From Sphingosinicella sp942492965 (GTDB taxonomy: Bacteria > Pseudomonadota > Alphaproteobacteria > Sphingomonadales > Sphingomonadaceae), in NCBI GenBank assembly GCA_942492965.1, contig OW818656.1, forward strand, positions 4,340,001 through 4,404,000: DNA of 64,000 nt, read 5' to 3'. Both the position numbers and the translations under genes were made by a program. Below, piece after piece: positions 57,626 to 64,000 of this stretch (positions are counted from its first letter, which is position 1; every line of letters begins with the position of its first letter). The notes under the pieces were generated by a model. It was not told the origin of the DNA. It was given only the letters and a program-made list of their open reading frames with translations, and did not search any database.

Positions 57626-58446
57626 GCCTTGCCTCCCGGCTTGAGAGCATCGATCAGCAGATTGGCACCAACCGTCAGCGTCGCAATCGCGATCGCCGGC
57701 ACGATGATGGCCAGTGATCCTTCCGTGAGTCCGGACACATTCTCGCGGACCAGCGATCCCAGATCCGCATGGGGTGGCTGTACGCCCAGCCCCAGAAAGC
57801 TGAGACCTGACAGCAGCAGGACGATGAACACGAAGCGCAGCCCCATGTCCGCCATCAGCGGATGGATCATGTTGGGAAGGACCTCTCGCCATGCGATATA
57901 AGCCGTCCCTTCGCCCCGTGCGCGCGCCACCTGCACGAAATCGAGGGCGATCAGATTCATTGCCAGGGCCCGCGCAATACGGAAATTGCCGGGAACATAT
58001 GTGAATGCCGCGATGGCCAGCAGCAGCGCCAGCGACGATCCAAAGGCAGCCACCAGCACGAGCGCAAAGATTTTCGAGGGCATCGAGATCAGCGTATCCA
58101 TGATGCGCGCCAGCACTTCATCGATCCAGCCGCCGCGGATCGCCGAGAAAAGCGCCAGCGAGGTGCCGATCGTAACCGCGAGGATCGCTGCGCCAAGCGC
58201 CAGCAATACCGTGTAGCGGGCGCCCCACATCAGGCGGCTCAACACGTCACGGCCAAGAAAGTCGGTGCCGAGCCAGAACGCATGTGACGACCCAGCGAAC
58301 ACGGTGTGATCAACGAACTCGCCAATCGAGTAGGGCGCAATGAATGGACTGAAGATTGCAATTAGCAACCAGAACGTCACGATGGCGAGTCCAATCCGGC
58401 CGGAAGCAGGCAATGCTTTTACGGTGGCGTAAATGCGATTGGTCAT
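57622..58446 (-). CDS. ABC transporter permease, DppC-type
   Basis: The 274-residue inner membrane protein has six hydrophobic segments, the DppC opening (IGLAIVTFWLLIAIFSPFIAPY), and GTDFLGRDVLSRLMWGARYT. The EAA loop reads ARARGEGTAYIAWREVLPNMIHPLM. It makes half of the channel. Genes on both sides overlap it by four bases, so production of the complex is coordinated. Confidence 0.93.
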   Translation of the reverse strand: MTNRIYATVKALPASGRIGLAIVTFWLLIAIFSPFIAPYSIGEFVDHTVFAGSSHAFWLGTDFLGRDVLSRLMWGARYTVLLALGAAILAVTIGTSLALFSAIRGGWIDEVLARIMDTLISMPSKIFALVLVAAFGSSLALLLAIAAFTYVPGNFRIARALAMNLIALDFVQVARARGEGTAYIAWREVLPNMIHPLMADMGLRFVFIVLLLSGLSFLGLGVQPPHADLGSLVRENVSGLTEGSLAIIVPAIAIATLTVGANLLIDALKPGGKA

Positions 58447-59423
58447 GCACGGAGCCTCGGGTTGGCGAGAATTGCGATCACGTCGGCGACAAGCACCATC
58501 GCCAGGTATGTTCCGCAGAAGATCATGGCACAGGACTGGAGCAGGGGCATGTCTCGACTTGTGACGGCATTCACCATCAGGCTGGCCAGGCCTGGATAGT
58601 TGAAGATGGTCTCGACAATTAGCGCCCCGCCAAATAGGTAGGAGAGGGAAAGGGCCATCGCGTTGACGATCGGGCCGATTGCATTCGGCAAGACATGGAA
58701 CAGCACGATTCGCGAAAAGGGAACGCCTTTCAGGCGTGCCATCTCGACATAGGGCCGGTCCAATTGATCAGCGACTGCGGCTCGGGTCATTCGGGCCATC
58801 TGGGCCACAACCACACTGGTCAGCGACAGCACTGGCAAGGCGAGCGAGCGCAGCATCTCACCCCAGCTGGCGTCCGCGTTAACGAGCGCAATAGACGGCA
58901 GCCACAGCAGGGTGACGGAGAAAAGCAGTACCCCCAGCGTTGCGACAAGGAATTCGGGCGTTGCGACCAGGGACAGGGTGACGACGTTGAGCACGCGGTC
59001 AATCCTGCCGCTCCGGTTGATTGCGCTGACCACGCCGATTGTCAGTGCAATCGAGACCGAAACCACCGCCGTGATGCCCGCAAGCTTCAACGTGTTGGGC
59101 AGGCGATCCGAGATGATCTCGCTGACTGGCATGTTGGCGACATAGGACATGCCTGGATCGCCGGTGACGATGGAAACAAGCCATTCAAAATAGCGCGTCA
59201 CCGCCGGCCGATCGAGACCCATTTCATGCCGCAGCGCCTCGATCTGTTGCGGCGTGGCGCTTTGACCGAGGATTTCCTGCGCCGCATCGCCCGGCAACAG
59301 CCCGCTGATCGTGAAGACAACTGCCGAAACTAGGAACAGCGTAAGCAGGGCCGAGCCCACGCGATACAGGATCAGCGGAAAGACGCCAAACCAGGCGGGG
59401 CGAGAGGATGCCGGGCGGACCAT
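58443..59423 (-). CDS. ABC transporter permease, DppB-type
   Basis: The 326-residue inner membrane protein has six membrane segments and DppB features: ALLTLFLVSAVVFTISGLLPGD, ALRHEMGLDRPAVTRYFEWL, and the EAA loop YVEMARLKGVPFSRIVLFHV with LPNAIGPIV. ATG 59423 shares a base with the binding-protein stop (TAATG), which I prefer to the start four codons further upstream. It forms the other half of the channel. Confidence 0.92.
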   Translation of the reverse strand: MVRPASSRPAWFGVFPLILYRVGSALLTLFLVSAVVFTISGLLPGDAAQEILGQSATPQQIEALRHEMGLDRPAVTRYFEWLVSIVTGDPGMSYVANMPVSEIISDRLPNTLKLAGITAVVSVSIALTIGVVSAINRSGRIDRVLNVVTLSLVATPEFLVATLGVLLFSVTLLWLPSIALVNADASWGEMLRSLALPVLSLTSVVVAQMARMTRAAVADQLDRPYVEMARLKGVPFSRIVLFHVLPNAIGPIVNAMALSLSYLFGGALIVETIFNYPGLASLMVNAVTSRDMPLLQSCAMIFCGTYLAMVLVADVIAILANPRLRA

Positions 59424-60964
59424 TATTCGTCCCACCAGGCGTATTCGGCGAACCGGTAACCCGCGAAGGCACCCAAAGGCACGCTTCGCAAGCCCTTGAG
59501 CCGGCGGTCATATCCGTCGATAAAGCTGAGAAACACCGGAATGGCTACGCCGCACTGGTCGTGGATCATCTGTTGCATCTCACCGTAGAGTTCAGCGCGC
59601 AGGGCTTCATCCCCCCCGGCGCGCGCTTCGACGAGAAGCCGATCGAACCGTTCGCTCTTCCATCCACTTTCGTTCAAATCCGACTTCGATGCAAAGAACA
59701 TGCTGAACAAAAGATCCGCGGTGGGGCGGGGATTGGTATTCCCGAAGGTCATGGGATGGCGCATCCAGTGCGTCGACCAGTAACCGTCTGCAGGCATACG
59801 GTTGACTGCGAAGTTGAGCCCCACACGTGCACCATATTCTTGCAGGATTGATGCCATATCCACTGACCCGGTGGCAGCCGTTGAGCAAAAAACAGGCAGG
59901 CGCACACCCGTCAGGCCAGAGCGCTGAACATGCCAGCGCGCCTTGTCGATATCGAGCACGGTCTGGGGCACGTTGGGATTGTAATACGGCTGGAACGGCG
60001 CGATCGGCTGATCGTTGGCAATCGTTGCGAAATCACTGAAGATCGCGCGATTGATCAGGGGCCTGTCCAGCATCAGCTTGACCGCCTGCACAAAATCCGG
60101 ATTGCCGGTGGGCAGGGAATCTTGCCGCATTATCAGATTGGTGAACAACGACGATGGCGTGATCATCGTCCGATAATTCGGATCAGCATGGATCCGGCGG
60201 ACAGAACGCGGATTGACCGCGTTTATCATTTGAACATCACCTGAAAGAAGTGCGTTCACCCGGCTGACCTCGTCGGGAATAGCGATGAGTTCCACCCGGT
60301 CCAGCTTTGGCCTGTCGGGAATCCAGTATTCACCATTGCGCACCAGGATCGTACGAACGGCGGGGTTGAACTCCTCCAGCCTGAACGGGCCGGAGCCTGT
60401 TCCGTCCGGGCGTTCCTGCCCGGCCTTGACGATCAGCATGTGTGACACGGCAAGCATGTTGGGCAGGTCGGCATTGGCCGTGTTCAGCCTGACGACCACG
60501 CCGAAGCGGCCCTCGCTGCGGACCTCGGCGAACTGCTCGGCAACGAACGCGACCTTTGAACCGAGTTCGGGGTCCTTGTGGCGCAGCAGCGAATGGACCA
60601 CGTCCTGCGCGGTCAATTCGCTGCCGTCGTGAAACCGAACGCCCCGCTGCAGATCGATGTGCCAGGTGATACGATCGTCTGTTTCAATCGCTCGCGCAAG
60701 CGACAGGCTCGGGATAAGGCTATCGTCCTCGAAACAGGTCAGGCCGCTGTAAAGCATGTGGTGACGGACATAGTCCAGTGTCGTCGCACCCTTGGCGGGA
60801 TCGAGCGTATCCGATGTCGAGGCGGCATGGCCTGCCACCCGCACCAGCCCGCCTCGGCGCGGTGCCTTTTCGGTGCCACCCGAACAGCCGCCAAGCGCCA
60901 GTACCCCGGCCCCGGCGAGTGCACCGCCGATTGCTGCGCGACGGGTGAGCGGGAGAGACGTCAC
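59423..60964 (-). CDS. ABC transporter substrate-binding lipoprotein (peptide-type, family 5)
   Basis: The 513-residue protein starts at GTG 60964, overlapping the HAD stop by four bases. Its leader LPLTRRAAIGGALAGAGVLA has twin arginines and ends in a lipobox LALGGC, so it is probably exported by Tat and lipid-anchored. The body follows family 5 binding proteins: WHIDLQRGVRFHDGSELTAQ, DVVHSLLRHKDPEL, GTGSGPFRLEEFNP. It delivers a peptide-like or other cationic compound to the permeases. Confidence 0.9.
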   Translation of the reverse strand: MTSLPLTRRAAIGGALAGAGVLALGGCSGGTEKAPRRGGLVRVAGHAASTSDTLDPAKGATTLDYVRHHMLYSGLTCFEDDSLIPSLSLARAIETDDRITWHIDLQRGVRFHDGSELTAQDVVHSLLRHKDPELGSKVAFVAEQFAEVRSEGRFGVVVRLNTANADLPNMLAVSHMLIVKAGQERPDGTGSGPFRLEEFNPAVRTILVRNGEYWIPDRPKLDRVELIAIPDEVSRVNALLSGDVQMINAVNPRSVRRIHADPNYRTMITPSSLFTNLIMRQDSLPTGNPDFVQAVKLMLDRPLINRAIFSDFATIANDQPIAPFQPYYNPNVPQTVLDIDKARWHVQRSGLTGVRLPVFCSTAATGSVDMASILQEYGARVGLNFAVNRMPADGYWSTHWMRHPMTFGNTNPRPTADLLFSMFFASKSDLNESGWKSERFDRLLVEARAGGDEALRAELYGEMQQMIHDQCGVAIPVFLSFIDGYDRRLKGLRSVPLGAFAGYRFAEYAWWDE

Positions 60965-61638
60965 AGCCCCACCACGGCTGGCAGGCAACCGATATGGGGG
61001 ATTTCGATGTCACGGTAGTTTGCATTCGACGGCTCATGCCCTCGAGCGACGAAGACACGACAGCCGAAGCCTAGGTCGCTGGCGGTGTTCTGGTCGTAGC
61101 GGAAGCTTGAAGAGACGTGCATCATGACCTCCGGACCGCAGCCCAGTTGATCGAACATGTATTCGAAGGCCTTCATGTGCGGCTTGTAGGCCTGCGCGCT
61201 TTCCGCGGTGTAGACCCGGTGGAACGGTGCACCGAGCAGTGCGACATTGCGATCGATTTGCTCGTTCATGGCGTTGGACAGGATCACCAACGGAATCTTG
61301 TCGGCGATTTTCGAAAGTCCCCCAGGCACATCGTCATGCGGTCCCCAGGTCGGCACGGCCTCGTAAAGCGCATCGCCATCAGCTTCGCGGTATTCGACCC
61401 CCATTGCCTGCGCCGTGCGGCGTACCGAATTGCGCAGGACTTCGCGGTAAGGTTGCCAGGCGCCCAGCACCTCGTCGAGGCGGTAGGCGGCAAAGCGGCG
61501 GCACATCTCGTCCATCGCTTCGGCCGGGAGCCGGTCTGCAAAGAACGCCCGCGCCATCTCCGCCATGCGAAAGCGGATCAACGTGCCGTAACAGTCAAAG
61601 CTGATGTACGCGGGCCGGAAGCTGGGAGTATATAGCAT
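60961..61638 (-). CDS. HAD-superfamily hydrolase, type II haloacid-dehalogenase-like (third copy)
   Basis: The 225-residue protein has motif I YISFDCYGTLIRF, motif II ILSNAM, motif III YKPHMKAFEYMFDQLG and motif IV HVSSSFRYDQNTASDLG, closely matching the protein at 54915-55583. It overlaps the binding-protein gene by four bases, an unusual place for a hydrolase, so its product probably acts on what the transporter brings in. AAGGGG precedes ATG 61638. Whether it removes halide or phosphate is not clear. Confidence 0.8.
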   Translation of the reverse strand: MLYTPSFRPAYISFDCYGTLIRFRMAEMARAFFADRLPAEAMDEMCRRFAAYRLDEVLGAWQPYREVLRNSVRRTAQAMGVEYREADGDALYEAVPTWGPHDDVPGGLSKIADKIPLVILSNAMNEQIDRNVALLGAPFHRVYTAESAQAYKPHMKAFEYMFDQLGCGPEVMMHVSSSFRYDQNTASDLGFGCRVFVARGHEPSNANYRDIEIPHIGCLPAVVGL

Positions 61639-61783
61639 GGCGCCCCTTATCCTCTCGCCTGACATCAGTTCCCCCAAGGCTCGCTGACCTTGCAATCGAT
61701 GGGGTCATAAGGCCACCACCACCACGCAACATGCTTCCGTTGTTGCCAACCAGCACAAGGGACCGGTGCGTTTTTGGTGTCCC

Positions 61784-61804
61784 GCGCGGCACGTCATGCC
61801 GCGC
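61784..61804 (-). terminator. hairpin right after the M20 amidohydrolase stop
   Basis: GCGCGGCA and TGCCGCGC form a perfect eight-base stem with a five-base loop, one base after the M20 gene ends. No T-run follows in this direction, so it may act as an attenuator or mRNA stabiliser rather than a full terminator. It separates the Lrp-M20 pair from the HAD-ABC genes. Confidence 0.45.
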
Positions 61805-61805
61805 C

Positions 61806-62969
61806 TCAAACCTGCCGCAACCAATGCCTTGCAAGCGCAATGTGCAGTCGCACGCCGATCTCCAGCACGTCGTCGTTGAAGTCGTATTGCGGGCTATGCA
61901 GCGCCAGGGGTTCGGCGCCTCGCCCTTGGCCGAGCCAGATATAGGCGCCCGGGCGCCGCTGCAGCATGAACGAAAAGTCCTCGGATGTGGCGGCCGGTTC
62001 GGGCGCTCGAAGAGCGGTGCCAACCTTTGCGGCTACCGCCAAGGCATCTTCGGCTGCTTCGGCATCGTTGATGGTTGCCGGATAGTAGCGATCGTAGTCG
62101 AGCGTTGCCGACACCGCAAAACCGGTCTCTACGCCCCGCAGTATCTGTCGCATTCGGTCTTCAATTCGATCCTGCACGGCAGGATCGAATGTCCGCACGG
62201 TGCCCACGATCTGCACCTCCGCGGGAATGACGTTGTGCGAATGGCCGCCGTGAATCTGCGTGACGGAAAGGACCGCCGAGGCCGAGGGTGGCACGTCGCG
62301 CGCAACGATGGTGTTGAGTTGCTGGACCAGTGTGGCGGCGGCAAGCAGCGCGTCGGGCGTGTCCTGCGGCAGCGCGGCATGGCCTCCCCTGCCCTGGATC
62401 CGGATCACGAACTTGTCAGCCGCGCCCATGATGGCGCCGACACGCGTAGCGATTGTGCCCATCGGCAGCCCTGGCCAGTTGTGCAGGGCATAGACCCGAT
62501 CACACGGGAACGTCTCGAAAAGTCCATCCTCGATCATCCGCCGGGCGCCGCCGAGCCCTTCCTCGGCAGGCTGGAAGATCAGGTTCAATGTGCCTGAAAA
62601 GCCGGGATCACGCGCAAGATATTGCGCCGCACCAAGCAGCATGGCCACGTGGCCATCGTGGCCGCAACCGTGAAAACATCCCGGCCGGGTGCTGGCCCAG
62701 GGCAGGCCGGTCTGCTCATCGATCGGCAGCGCATCCATGTCGGCGCGCAGCCCCAGTGTTTTCGGCCCGTCGCCGGCGCGCAGCACCGCCACCACGCCGG
62801 TGCCTCCGATGGCCTCGTGCACGTCCAGCCCGGCAGCGCGAAGTTCGGCGGCAATGCGCGCCGCGGTGCGATGCTCCTTGAATCCCAGCTCCGGATGGGC
62901 GTGAATATCCCGGCGCAGCGCCACCAGAGGGCTGATGATATCCGCAAGATCCGGGGCGAGGTCAGTCAC
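61806..62969 (-). CDS. M20 family amidohydrolase (hippurate hydrolase-like, second copy)
   Basis: The 387-residue protein has RRDIHAHPELGFKEHRTA, CFHGCGHDGHVAMLLGAAQY, the base glutamate in QPAEEGLGG, the lid IQGRGGHAALPQ and the late metal site PAATSEDFSFML. It hydrolyses N-acyl amino acids or related amides. It starts at GTG 62969, which overlaps the Lrp stop (GTGA), so it is co-expressed with the regulator. It is similar to the enzyme at 26270-27466 but next to a different uptake system. Confidence 0.9.
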   Translation of the reverse strand: MTDLAPDLADIISPLVALRRDIHAHPELGFKEHRTAARIAAELRAAGLDVHEAIGGTGVVAVLRAGDGPKTLGLRADMDALPIDEQTGLPWASTRPGCFHGCGHDGHVAMLLGAAQYLARDPGFSGTLNLIFQPAEEGLGGARRMIEDGLFETFPCDRVYALHNWPGLPMGTIATRVGAIMGAADKFVIRIQGRGGHAALPQDTPDALLAAATLVQQLNTIVARDVPPSASAVLSVTQIHGGHSHNVIPAEVQIVGTVRTFDPAVQDRIEDRMRQILRGVETGFAVSATLDYDRYYPATINDAEAAEDALAVAAKVGTALRAPEPAATSEDFSFMLQRRPGAYIWLGQGRGAEPLALHSPQYDFNDDVLEIGVRLHIALARHWLRQV

Positions 62970-63463
62970 AGGCTCTGCTTCCCGAACAGGTCCTGGATCG
63001 GATAGTGATGCTTGATGAACGGCGATCTGATGACCACGTAGCTGAAGTATTTTTCGATGCCGTATTCGCCCTCCAACATGCCTTCGATGATGGATTGATA
63101 ATGCGCGACGCCGCGGGCGACGAATTTCAGCAGATAGTCGTACCCTCCGCTGACCGTGTGGCACTCGATGATTTCGTCAATCTTCTGGATGCGCGTTTCG
63201 AAGCGCGAGAAGTCGCCCTGGCGATGCTCGCTCAGTGTCACTTCCGTGAAGACCGTCAGATACTCGCCCAGCTTGCGCATATTGATGTGGGCGCCGTAGC
63301 CGGTGATGTATCCCGCCTTTTCCAGCCGCTTGACCCGCGTCAGGCAGGGGCTGGGCGAAAGCCCCACGGCATCGGCCAGCTCGACATTGGTGATGCGCCC
63401 CGACTGCTGCAGCTTTGTCAGGATATTCAGGTCGATCCGGTCTAGCTTCGGGCCCAGTTCCAT
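62966..63463 (-). CDS. Lrp/AsnC-family transcriptional regulator
   Basis: The 165-residue protein has the N-terminal helix-turn-helix (LDRIDLNILTKLQQSGRITN, VELADAVGLSPSPCLTRVKR) and the C-terminal RAM domain that binds an amino acid ligand (FTEVTLSEHRQGDFSRFETR, GGYDYLLKFVARG). It probably senses the amino acid released by this island and controls the M20, aminotransferase and perhaps transporter genes. ATG 63463 with GGGGGAG upstream is chosen; TTG 63481 would add six residues. Confidence 0.92.
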   Translation of the reverse strand: MELGPKLDRIDLNILTKLQQSGRITNVELADAVGLSPSPCLTRVKRLEKAGYITGYGAHINMRKLGEYLTVFTEVTLSEHRQGDFSRFETRIQKIDEIIECHTVSGGYDYLLKFVARGVAHYQSIIEGMLEGEYGIEKYFSYVVIRSPFIKHHYPIQDLFGKQSL

Positions 63464-63487
63464 CCCATCAGACTCCCCCAAAAGCGA

Positions 63488-64000
63488 TCAGCGAATAGCG
63501 GCCCGAATGTCCGGCTGTTCCAGCAACTGATCAAGCGATTTCCTGACGCGTTCGAAAATGAGGTCCATTTCCTCGTCCGAACAACACAGCGCCGGCGCAA
63601 AGCCGATCACGCCGTTTCCGAAACAACGCACGATCACGCCGTTGTCCCAGGTCAGCCGCGAAAGCCGTCCGGCGATGTCGAGCTCACTCGCAAACCCGGT
63701 CTTGCCCGCCTTGTCGCTGACCAGCTCGATCGCGCCGAGCAGACCCCGTCCGCGCGTATCGCCGACCAGCGGGTGTTCGCGGATGGCATCGAGGTGGCGG
63801 GCGAACCCCCTGCCCACGGCACGCCCGTTGGCGATCAGGCCGCCCTCCTGGTAGAGCCGCAGCACCTCGAGCCCGACCGCCGCGCTGACGGGATGGCCCG
63901 AATAGGTGAAGCCGTGGCCGATCGGCAGCGCCTCGGGCGCGCTGTCGGCAATCGCCTGGTAGACATGGTCGGCCATCAGCACCGCGCCCATCGGCGCATA
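63488..64000 (-). CDS. class III aminotransferase, C-terminal part (cut by window edge)
   Basis: The 170 residues in the window are the C-terminal end of a class III (omega) aminotransferase: GHGFTYSGHPVSAAVGLEVL, then DTRGRGLLGAIELVSDK and FGNGVIGFAPALCCSDEEMD. The PLP lysine lies beyond the edge. It is 24 bases upstream of the Lrp gene in the same direction. It differs from the phospho-lyase-type protein at 52386-53732 and looks like a normal aminotransferase (for example with pyruvate and an omega-amino acid). Confidence 0.88.
   Translation of the reverse strand, partial: YAPMGAVLMADHVYQAIADSAPEALPIGHGFTYSGHPVSAAVGLEVLRLYQEGGLIANGRAVGRGFARHLDAIREHPLVGDTRGRGLLGAIELVSDKAGKTGFASELDIAGRLSRLTWDNGVIVRCFGNGVIGFAPALCCSDEEMDLIFERVRKSLDQLLEQPDIRAAIR

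Noticed and set aside
34682..61638. Reading the three HAD type II proteins and the HDRG hydrolase as proof of organohalide breakdown
   Set aside because: The HAD proteins lack residues needed for dehalogenation in characterised enzymes, and the HDRG group also contains epoxide hydrolases; the family name alone is not evidence of substrate.
61806..64000. Ectoine utilisation (doe) genes, suggested by hydrolase, Lrp and class III aminotransferase
   Set aside because: The hydrolase is an M20 amidohydrolase rather than the ectoine-type enzymes, and no ectoine hydrolase gene is visible.
1..64000. CRISPR arrays or rRNA genes
   Set aside because: No regularly spaced repeats of 24-40 bases and no rRNA-like conserved stretches were seen.

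Overview
The window is GC-rich chromosomal DNA from an alphaproteobacterium, most likely of the order Sphingomonadales. The evidence is the codon bias, the XrtA/PEP-CTERM regulatory block (prsT, prsR, prsK, EpsB-type sugar transferase), a large CopB/TonB-receptor style outer membrane complement, and a GTA-type holin next to a GH108 muramidase. No rRNA, CRISPR array or intact insertion sequence is visible. Two tRNA genes are present: Pro(GGG) and Ser(GCU).

Layout. 0-3.4 kb is housekeeping: the end of an unidentified gene, argC, a GNAT acetyltransferase and a gamma carbonic anhydrase in an overlapping run, then a convergent YVTN beta-propeller. 3.5-5.5 kb looks acquired: a lower-GC AlbA_2/Schlafen-type gene and a remnant of an IS1595-family transposase. 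5.5-6.7 kb has a holin and endolysin beside tRNA-Pro. 6.8-15.7 kb is the exopolysaccharide/PEP-CTERM control block (prsT-prsR-prsK-sugar transferase, with manC divergent), including a sigma-54-like promoter.

tRNA-Ser at 15.8 kb is followed by the 3' end of a truncated amidase gene and then by catabolic island 1 (16-36.9 kb). That island holds diaminopropionate ammonia-lyase, a haloacetate-dehalogenase-like hydrolase with a LeuC/LeuD pair, and two related HypT-like LysR regulators. It also has a TonB receptor, AbgT transporter, M20 amidohydrolase, penicillin-acylase-like Ntn hydrolase, FAD oxidoreductase, S9 peptidase, HAD hydrolase, a D-serine-dehydratase/D-threonine-aldolase-like PLP enzyme, and a frameshifted ridA. 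Together they suggest import and breakdown of an N-acylated or peptide-like amino compound.

36.9-42 kb is a metal block: a CaiB/BaiF remnant at the junction, copD and copC facing left, a CnrY-CnrX-CnrH-like signalling module and a short copB facing right, then an unrelated multi-pass membrane protein.

42.2-64 kb is catabolic island 2. A LysR gene with a textbook T-N11-A box faces a PdxA-like dehydrogenase and a TIM-barrel protein. A long leftward series follows: two FAD oxidoreductases, aldehyde dehydrogenase, a second D-serine-dehydratase-like enzyme and a GNAT protein. Next comes an operon with its own promoter and terminator containing a HAD protein, a hydroxylysine-kinase-like APH kinase, a class III PLP enzyme of the phospho-lyase type, a possible 28-residue ORF and a bicupin. 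Then come a dipeptide-type ABC importer led by another HAD gene, an M20 amidohydrolase, an Lrp/AsnC regulator and a truncated class III aminotransferase.

The most interesting proposal is that the kinase and phospho-lyase act in sequence on a hydroxylated amine or amino acid, feeding an aldehyde to the nearby dehydrogenase. Islands 1 and 2 share the same set of enzyme families (M20, FAD oxidoreductase, DSD-like, HAD type II) but use different uptake systems, so they look like parallel routes for related substrates. The substrates cannot be deduced from the sequence alone.
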